A DNA stretch of 64,000 nt from Kuschelorhynchus macadamiae (Eukaryota; Arthropoda; Insecta; Coleoptera; Curculionidae). Shown in pieces: positions 56,367 through 64,000 of the stretch (position 1 is its first letter; every line of letters begins with the position of its first letter). The notes under the pieces are model-generated. The model saw only the letters and a program-made list of their open reading frames with translations. It searched no databases and was not told the origin of the DNA. The DNA lies in assembly GCA_030620095.1 (NCBI GenBank), contig JAUTXW010000939.1:37460-101459 (forward strand), given 5' to 3'. Position numbers and translations under genes: made by a program.

Positions 56367-58737
56367 ATGAACCCTACTTATTTGAAGAGTGATGAGGTCG
56401 ACTGGGAACTCAGAATCAGAGGAGTTTGTGTCCAGGGAAAGGGAGTCACTGCAGAAGTAAAACGGTCTATGCTCAGAGGTCATCACAAGTATGAGAAAGA
56501 ATTGAAAACATCCTTCCCAGTTTTACCAATGGATTTCGCATCAGAGAGGGAGATCTGTTCAGACAAGCTCGCACAATTCACGGATTTGGTAAACAATTTT
56601 AATTCTGATAAGCGTCATCCAGATTACAAGCGTAATAAGACCAGATTATTTCATCTTACTAATAGAATAAACTATTTGTCCTCTTGTAATCAGCAATCTG
56701 CTGATATTAAAGCACAACTTTTATGTAAAAACATGCTCCTTGTTGACAAACTTGAACAAAGGTCAGAAATGGAAGAGGTAAATTTAGTTGATCTTACTGA
56801 AAAGAACAGTGATTCTTTGATTTTAGATTATCCTTCAAATGCAGGAACCAGCAATTAAAAAAGTAACTTTTGCTAAGGAGGCAGATAATACATCTAACAA
56901 AAAAATAACGGTTCATTCTAACGTTTTACTTAATCCTCAAGACGATTTTAACATAAGCAGTAGTTTGTTTCAAGATTTAAACAATGAGCCTAACAGCCAT
57001 CGGTCCCATCAGGATGATGACTCAACCATTTCAGATTTAATTGTTGAGAATAGTAATTTTAAAAATTCTTCAATTATTGAACATCAAAATATTTGCAAAA
57101 CTTCTCAAACCACAAATATTTTAAACTCACCTAAAAATATCCAAGTTTCACAACAAAATATAAATCTACAGGCACAGCCTAGTGTTCAGTTCACACCTGA
57201 TCACATTTTTTTTACCTCATCGGGTGACTAACACCAATAATACAATGCCAGAAACCCTTATCCAAGGTACTGACAGCAGGGATCAAGTTGAGAGACTAGA
57301 GCAAAATTATCAATACATGCCAAATGATGGTCAAACAAATTGTAAACTGGGTGATCAAATAACCAATGTTCCATTTAATGATACAAATATTCGCAATATA
57401 TCAAATAATTGCCAGTATAACGGTATTCCATATCAGTTTTTTGATAGTTCAAATCAGCCTCGAGTGTTCGTTGGTAACCAAGATTTTAACAGGCTACCCT
57501 TAGGTAATGATATTAATCAATGTGGGCCAGATAATCATAATGATATCCGAAATTTAGATAGACTAGCCTCATATCAAACAGATAGGCCAAGTTTCAATCC
57601 ACATCAAAATTTATATCTCTCGGGTCCAACACAAAGTAATAACAACTATCAAAATATTTCACAAAATTTAAACAGTAAAGGTTTTCAAAATAACTCAATG
57701 CCAGGTTATAATGTTAATAATCAACATTAGGGTAACCATTTCATTCCCCAATTTGCATATAATATGGGAAATCACAATAACACAATAGAAATGTGCAAAA
57801 TCCGGTTCATAACAATATGCCATCTATTGTTGGTGATAGTTTTCGCACCCCTCAAATTAACCGCTTTAACTTGAGGTTTAATGGGCGAAATCAGAGCCTA
57901 CACGGATTTCTGGAAAGAGTTGAGGAATTTTCATTGTCTCAGAGGGTAAATAAAAATAACTTATTATCTTTGGCGCATGAATTCTTTGAGGGTGACGCGC
58001 TAATCTGGTACAGGGCAGTCCGCTGTTCTATTACTTCTTGGGAAGAGTTAGTACAGAAGTTGCAGTGGAATTTTCTTCCGGTGGATTATGAAGCCGCATT
58101 ATGGGATGAAATTAGGGCAAGAACTCAGGGAGCTACTGAAAGACCACTTATTTATATAGCTATTATGGAAAATCTTTTTAAACGTTTTATTCAACCTGTA
58201 GATGAGTCAGTTCAATTGAAGTTAATTTTGAGAAACTTATTACCTTACTACCAACAACACTTAGCATTGAGACAACCATTTTCGTTATCAGAACTAAAAT
58301 ATTCTTGTAGAATTTTAGAGGATACTAAAATCAGAACTGAAAAATTTCAGGGTCCTCCATCATGCAATCCAACTACATTAGAGCCAGAGCTGGCTTATCA
58401 AAAAAGTGTTTCTTCTAGATCCCTTAACAGGCTTTAAAATGTTAATGAAATTGTTTCTAGCTTTTCTGCTATTAATACTGTAAGTGCTCAACAGTCCAAT
58501 TCTGCTGAGAATGGACTATTAGAAACTCAATTAACTTCTGAAATAAATGTCCTTAAAACGACCAAATGCTGGAACTGCCTAAAGCACGGCCATCTGTTTC
58601 CTAAGTGTAATGAAAATAAAACTGTATTTTGCTATGGGTGTGGTAAACGAAACATCACAAAACCTAACTGTCCATCTTGTAAGTCAAAAAACGTGCTAGG
58701 CGCGACTTTGCCAGCAGGCGAAGTTGCGAAAAACTAA
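56367..58737 (+). pseudogene. gag of the plus-strand Gypsy element, broken
   Basis: Gag starts MNPTYLKSDEVDWELRIRG at 56367. An N-terminal region is followed by a long Asn/Gln-rich linker (56839-57730) split by frameshifts near 56850 and 57210 and a stop at 57728. The capsid-like domain at 57793-58437 has RFNGRNQSLHGFLERVEEF, WYRAVRCSITSWEELVQKL and SVQLKLILRNLLPYYQQHL. After an in-frame TAA at 58435 the same frame encodes the zinc knuckle CWNCLKHGHLFPKC and a second, atypical CYGCGKRNITKPNC. The gag frame ends TAA at 58735. The pol frame (-1) is already open by about 58698, so gag and pol overlap in the usual Gypsy manner. Confidence 0.85.
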
Positions 58738-61646
58738 AACATAGCTCTAGGGACTATTATGCACAAAATAAATGGTCTAACTGGCTTAATACTGTTAAAC
58801 ATTTCTTTGAATTCGATGAACTGGCATCTTTGTTTATAAAAAAATCAATTTATGATCCTAGACCTTATATAGAAATTAATATAAAAAATAAAAATGTGGT
58901 TGCATTGGTTGATACCGGAGCCGTAGAGAGTGTAATTGGTAGGCGTGGCTTACAATATGTCTTAGATATGAATTTTGAAATTATTCCAGAAACGGGTGAT
59001 AAGGTTGTCACAACAGCTAATGGTGAACCAGTTCGAGTAGTTGGCTCGGTAAATCCGCCAATAAAAGTTCATGATAAAACTAGGAATATTAAAGTTTTGG
59101 TGGTGCCTAAAATTCGTCAAACTTTTATATTGGGAACTGACTTTTGTGATGCATTTGGTTTAAGTATTGATTTTTGTAATAAATCTTACAATATCTCTGA
59201 TGGGGACACAGTTGACCAGGATCTGTTATCAGCACGGTTTGCTCAAACCTGTAATAACTCATTAAATCCACCTTCACATAACAATAATAACTCAATTTTA
59301 ATATTACCAGATCAAAACATATGTGACAGTGTTAACGTAATAAAAGTAAAAGAACATTTTGAGAAAATTTCAATTTCCACTGCTTGCGAATTAAGTTCAG
59401 AACAGGAAAGCAAACTTAATGAGGTTGTTTCTTTGTTTAATAAATTGGCATCAGTTTCTGATTCTCTTGGGGCTACAGGTTTAATAGAACATAAAATCGA
59501 AGTTACATCTAACGAACCATTTAGGAAAAGACGTTTTCTGCTATCACCACACATGCAACAACATCTAAATTCCGAAATTGATAGAATGCTAAAATTAGGG
59601 GTTATTAGACCATCGACTAGTCCATATTCGGCAAATGTACTTTTGGTTAAAAAATCTTCAGGGGAGTTTAGGCTTTGTTATGATGGACGCCCTTTGAACA
59701 ACGTAACAGTAAAAGATCCATACGGATTGCCTTATCTCTCGCGAATACTAGATAAAGTCCAAGATGCTAAGTTTTTATCATCTATAGACCTTAAACATGC
59801 TTTTTGGCAAATTAAATTGGCAGAGGATGCGTGCCCAAAGACTGCTTTTAGTGTTGTAGGTAGGGGTCAATTTGAATTTGTTAGAATGCCTTTTCGTTTG
59901 TGCAACGCGGCTCAAACACTGCAAAGACTGATGGATAGGTTATTTAATCCATCGCTGGAGAGTAATATTTTCGTATATTTGGACGATCTGGTTATAGTCA
60001 ACAGTTCTTTTGAGGATCATATGCGCACATTAACTAAAGTTTATAAAACGCTTGATTCGGCAGGATTAACAGTCAATGTAAAGAAATGTCAATTTTATAG
60101 GCCCAATTTAGCATTTTTGGGGTATGTCGTAGATAAGCATGGCCTGCACGCTAATTCGGATAAGGTAGAGACAATTTTAAAATATCCGCAACCAAAAAAT
60201 GTAACAGAAATCAAAAGATTTGTTGGCATGGCCTCGTGGTATCGACGTTTTATAAAGAATTTTTCAGAACTCATTGTACCATTAAATAATTTAATTAAAG
60301 GTCGTCAAAAAAGGCAAGCCGTCATCTGGAATGAACAGGCCGAATCAGCTTTTGAAAATATTAAAAAGAGGTTAATATCAACACCGGTTTTACAAAATCC
60401 GGATTTCTCTGAAGCTTTTTCAATCCAGACTGATGCGAGTAATTATGCCATAGGTGCTGTACTAACTCAGGGGGAGGGAGATGAAGAACATGTAATCTCC
60501 TATGCTTCGAGAAGCCTTACGAAAGCGGAAATAAATTATACATGTACGGAAAGAGAATGTTTAGCCATCGTATTCGCCGTGACAAAGTTTCGCGCTTACA
60601 TTGAAGGGGCCCCTGAACCTTTTAAAATAATTAAAGATCATTATTCTCTATTATGGTTGAATCACCTTGAAAATCCAATAGGAAGACTCTGTAGATGGGC
60701 CATTCTTTTATCACAATTTAATTATGTATTAATTCACAGACCAGGTAAACAAAATGTCGTACCTGATGCATTAAGTAGGGCTCCTCTTCTGAATGAAACA
60801 ACCAGTATCTGCATAACTGATATAAATCATGTTACATACAACAAAGTTACATTTATCCATAAAATGAAAAGAGCATTGGCTAAGGAAGTCTGTAACTTTG
60901 TAGAAACCATTGTTTTTAATTATTTTGGGGTACCACAGATCATAGCTTGTGACAATGGCAGTCAGTTTATATCAAAAGAGTTTAAAGCTTGCCTAAAAGA
61001 ACATAAGGTCAGTAAGATTTGGTACAATGCTAGGTACCATCCACAAACAAACAATGCTGAGCGCTCTAATCGTGTAATTGGTACTGCTATTAGATCATAT
61101 ATCAAAAATCAGAACCACCGCGATTGGGACCGAAGTATTCACAAAATTTGCAATGCAATAAACACTTCTACACATGAAGTTAGATGGTTTTCACCTGCTT
61201 TCCTGACCTTTGGAAGAAACCTACCTTTACAGGGCGACTATTATGGCATCATATCTAAAAAACAAATTTCACCATATTCATTTCAGGATAGGCGCGAACT
61301 TGTTGATCAATTATCTGGCTTACCTGAGATATATGAGGTCGTGGATAAACACATTAAAAAGTCTTATGAAAGAAATAGAAAATATTATAACCTCCGCAAA
61401 CGCCACCTTGAATTCGAGGTTGGTGATACCGTTTATAAACGAAACTTTGTACTTTCAAATGCTGGCAATTATTTTTCAAAGAAGCTCGCGAAAAGATTTA
61501 TAAAATGTAAAGTAATTAAAAATATTTCCCCTCTGATATATGAACTACTGGACGAAAATGATCAAAATGTAGGTCGTTATCATATGAAAGATCCTAAACC
61601 CGACCCTGACACAGATTCTGATGATGAAGAGATCATAGCTGATTAA
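58698..61646 (+). CDS. pol of the plus-strand Gypsy element, open but integrase-deleted
   Basis: Open to the TAA at 61644-61646; 938 codons from 58830, with frame open from about 58698. Protease: ALVDTGAVESVIG near residue 25 (counted from 58830). RT spans about residues 215-430, with IDLKHAFWQIKL, FEFVRMPFRLCNAAQTLQRL and YLDDLVIV near residue 382. RNase H follows with TDASNYAIGAVLTQGEG near 535 and HRPGKQNVVPDALSR near 640. Then PLLNETTSICITDINHVTYN is joined directly to VTFIHKMKRALAKEV and CDNGSQF: the integrase zinc-binding domain and first catalytic Asp are absent without breaking the frame. The end of integrase keeps WYNARYHPQTNNAERSNR and a basic tail. Probably integration-defective. 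Confidence 0.88.
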   Translation, partial: RRDFASRRSCEKLKHSSRDYYAQNKWSNWLNTVKHFFEFDELASLFIKKSIYDPRPYIEINIKNKNVVALVDTGAVESVIGRRGLQYVLDMNFEIIPETGDKVVTTANGEPVRVVGSVNPPIKVHDKTRNIKVLVVPKIRQTFILGTDFCDAFGLSIDFCNKSYNISDGDTVDQDLLSARFAQTCNNSLNPPSHNNNNSILILPDQNICDSVNVIKVKEHFEKISISTACELSSEQESKLNEVVSLFNKLASVSDSLGATGLIEHKIEVTSNEPFRKRRFLLSPHMQQHLNSEIDRMLKLGVIRPSTSPYSANVLLVKKSSGEFRLCYDGRPLNNVTVKDPYGLPYLSRILDKVQDAKFLSSIDLKHAFWQIKLAEDACPKTAFSVVGRGQFEFVRMPFRLCNAAQTLQRLMDRLFNPSLESNIFVYLDDLVIVNSSFEDHMRTLTKVYKTLDSAGLTVNVKKCQFYRPNLAFLGYVVDKHGLHANSDKVETILKYPQPKNVTEIKRFVGMASWYRRFIKNFSELIVPLNNLIKGRQKRQAVIWNEQAESAFENIKKRLISTPVLQNPDFSEAFSIQTDASNYAIGAVLTQGEGDEEHVISYASRSLTKAEINYTCTERECLAIVFAVTKFRAYIEGAPEPFKIIKDHYSLLWLNHLENPIGRLCRWAILLSQFNYVLIHRPGKQNVVPDALSRAPLLNETTSICITDINHVTYNKVTFIHKMKRALAKEVCNFVETIVFNYFGVPQIIACDNGSQFISKEFKACLKEHKVSKIWYNARYHPQTNNAERSNRVIGTAIRSYIKNQNHRDWDRSIHKICNAINTSTHEVRWFSPAFLTFGRNLPLQGDYYGIISKKQISPYSFQDRRELVDQLSGLPEIYEVVDKHIKKSYERNRKYYNLRKRHLEFEVGDTVYKRNFVLSNAGNYFSKKLAKRFIKCKVIKNISPLIYELLDENDQNVGRYHMKDPKPDPDTDSDDEEIIAD

Positions 61647-61783
61647 GTTACTCATAATTAGCATGTAATTAGGTTTAAGTATTGTAATCATTATATTGTA
61701 AAGTAAGTTTTGATAGAAAGATGATTCATATTTATACTGGTTTGCAGTGATATTTAACACATTTATTTCTTTAAAAGAAAATA

Positions 61784-61799
61784 TTAAGGTGGGAGTATT
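61784..61799 (+). promoter_or_regulatory. polypurine tract of the plus-strand Gypsy element
   Basis: AAGGTGGGAG lies immediately upstream of the 3' LTR start, the expected plus-strand primer site for reverse transcription. Confidence 0.65.
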
Positions 61800-64000
61800 T
61801 GTAACAATCATTTTGAAAATGATTATTACAACGGTCAAGTTCTTAATTATCACCTATTTATTCACAAAATATCTGATATTTTGTTTCTTTTAAGACAGTC
61901 AAATATATAAAATACAAACCAATAATTATCGTAAATAATAAAGCAACGACGCGACAAGTCCCTAATGTTAATAAAATCCGAGATCGTTGTTTGGCGACAC
62001 CTTACTGCAGGCAACCCGTTATAGCCTATGTTTTATTTCCAAATTATGTCAGGGGTTTCAAAGTCTGAGGTTATATCAGCTGATTTTGTCTCGTTAGTGG
62101 TGATCGGTGGTGGTGTTCTGTAGCAAAGGGAGATGTTTTGAGACTTTTCGGCATGATAAAGTGATTTTTTAATGTCTGTCGAGGGTTTCTGTCATCGAGA
62201 GTACCAGGTTGGTACCATGTACCGAAACAGGATACATCATTTTTTTCCCTATGTTGAGACTATAAAACCTTCGGACCGAACAAAGAGATCCTCTCTTACT
62301 ACCTCTCTGCAGAATAATAATGAAGTGTGAGTTCTCATAGTTTTTTTGTGCAGCCATTTTACACGACGTGTAAGAAGTTCTACTGATCGGCGAATTCTAT
62401 GAAGCCTTAATTGGGTGTGGAAAGCACTTCAAGACTACTCAAAGCCATAACATCACGTAATTAGTCATTCAAAATTATTAGAAAATCTTGCTAGGGAGAT
62501 GGTTCATGGAATAGTTGCCACGTGGGTTGGTACTCAGCACACTTCTCTATCTTTTCAGGCTTTTAACGTACTGCAAGAAGCTTTTATCCTACTACAAGGA
62601 CCTTTTAACCTACAGCAGGAGCATATTTTAATTAATACCGCAATCACAATAAAATCAACATCACTCTTTTATTGTGGGAAGAACAGTGGCTTAGGCAGGT
62701 CAACTTAAGGACATCAGGCAGGAAGTTGGAAACTTAGATTCTGGTTGGACTACCGTGGCGTAGCTGGAACGGGGCATTTGAGGTTTTCCTTGTTAACTTG
62801 TGCTGTTTTGGGGCCTCCGTTGCAGTCTGCTCGTCTAGAGGACCACCTCCTTTTGGTTGAGCTTATAGGCTAACCGCTGCTGTGAAGCGTTGAGGAAAGT
62901 CTTCATTTAGGGAACCAACCCAACACCGAGTCTAAAGATAAGTACATTTCCTTGTTTTAGCTTATAAAAGGTAGCTTTAATACTGGTGTTCTACTTACCC
63001 TGAGCATACATTAGAAATTTGATCTTTCGTTGCTAATTTTTCAATTATTCAGCCTTCTCGCACTATAATTACCTTAATAAAGTCACTTTAAGTCATTAAC
63101 CAATTTAATTCTAAATAGTTTCTCATGAATTCATTTGCAAATCAGTAACTATAAACTTTTATTCTAATTTCGGTACCTATAACTCTCTAAAGTATTACTT
63201 TGTTGTATTTTATTTAATTAGTTGATTTTGAGTAAAGAATTGATTGCATCTTCTGGCTTATTTTATTAAATTTGAGTTTTGTTGTGTTTGTTATTGTTTT
63301 TTTTTTAAATAATTGCTTTGTAAGTGCTCATAGCTTATAGGTAGAGAGACTTTATGTTTTTTGTAGTATAAGTTATATTAGGTATGTTGAGTGTATATTG
63401 GGTACCCATGTCTTAGTGTCATAAGTGTTAAGTTTTTTGTAATGGGCAGTACTTTAAAAATTACCTGTGATTTTCAGCCACCTGTTATAGTTTTATGATT
63501 GTTTGAATATATTTTGCATTACAGCCCATCTCTCTTATTATCGGTGGTTTTCAGCCAATATCGGTATATGATACTAATATTTGCATCTCTCATATGAGGT
63601 TTTTATAAAATAATATTTATTAAATCTGGTTTTTGCAACATTCATGCTATGCTCTTTCAACAATATTTGGTAACAAATATAAAACTTAAAAAAATAAAAT
63701 TTAATTCAAGGTTGTATCCTTGCCCTCTCTCTTTCTTTTCAATTATCCATCTAATCATTTTACTTAATTTAAAATTTTAATACTTTAAATATTCACTCCA
63801 ATCTTTCCACCTAATCAGTTTTGCATAATTTAAATTTTAATAATCAAAATATTTAATTACTGGTAGTTCATTTAACTTTTATGGTAAATTTATGTATAAA
63901 AATTTTTCTAAGTACTTTCAAGATATTAAACTTAAAGATATAAATATTATTTCATTTGGCACATTTAATTTCATGAATAATGTAGTTATCGTTTTACCTC
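61800..64000 (+). repeat. 3' LTR of the plus-strand Gypsy element, running off the window
   Basis: Near-copy of the 5' LTR starting TGTAACAATC. Differences are scattered substitutions plus small indels, for example an extra block near 63882-63904. It lacks transposon B and keeps the undivided AAAT target at 63942-63945. About 400 further bases are expected beyond 64000. Confidence 0.93.

Noticed and set aside
1..64000. tRNA, rRNA, CRISPR array, bacterial operon or host single-copy gene
   Set aside because: No cloverleaf, rRNA-like or spaced-repeat pattern was seen by eye. All recognisable proteins are TE-derived.

Overview
The window is AT-rich, intron-bearing eukaryotic DNA. Its repeats are typical of an insect genome: an R1-clade LINE, an insect errantivirus-like Gypsy element with an env frame, ZMYM1-like and other hAT elements, Tc1/mariner and Penelope pieces. 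A beetle or other insect is plausible, but nothing here fixes the species. I found no convincing single-copy host gene, tRNA, rRNA or CRISPR array. Nearly everything recognisable is a transposable element (TE), mostly decayed and partly nested.

Layout. 1-1118: 3' part of a hAT element ending in a terminal inverted repeat (TIR). 3944-6540 (minus): LINE with a long, nearly intact ORF2 cut off inside the reverse transcriptase (RT). 8725-13507: hAT element with an R1-clade LINE (about 9660-13117) inside it. 13641-14570: degenerate tandem repeats that return inverted at 43300-43720. 15264-16485: Tc1/mariner-like element. 16620-18660: second hAT family. 19150-21980: CR1/jockey-like LINE. 23143-25865: probable DNA transposon with repeated TACCGACC ends and a duplicated exon. 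26040-26705: Penelope GIY-YIG end. 26849-27061: small TIR element. 28841-35170: three minus-strand LINE pieces in order, split by a hAT deletion derivative. 36331-36975: second copy of the second hAT family. 37900-38720: Crypton-like tyrosine recombinase relic.

38946-42186 and 54087-55701 are the most interesting parts. They are two DNA transposons with unrelated-looking but well-formed TIRs of about 32 bp, TIR-like subterminal repeats and 4-bp AAAT/ATTT target duplications. Both encode proteins with the same unusual DSCGGQ...GHS(F/Y) core. The second sits inside the 5' long terminal repeat (LTR) of a Gypsy element, and the 3' LTR of that element (from 61800) supplies the empty site, so the ends and the target duplication can be read directly.

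43752-64000: a Penelope RT scrap runs into a TA microsatellite. Next come an errantivirus-like Gypsy element on the minus strand (44033-51854), more TA microsatellite, and a plus-strand Gypsy element (51958 to beyond the window) with LTRs of about 2.6 kb, a tRNA-Lys-type primer site, a broken gag and an open pol frame that lacks the first half of integrase. The genes do not form pathways. The region is a nested record of insertions whose relative order can partly be deduced.
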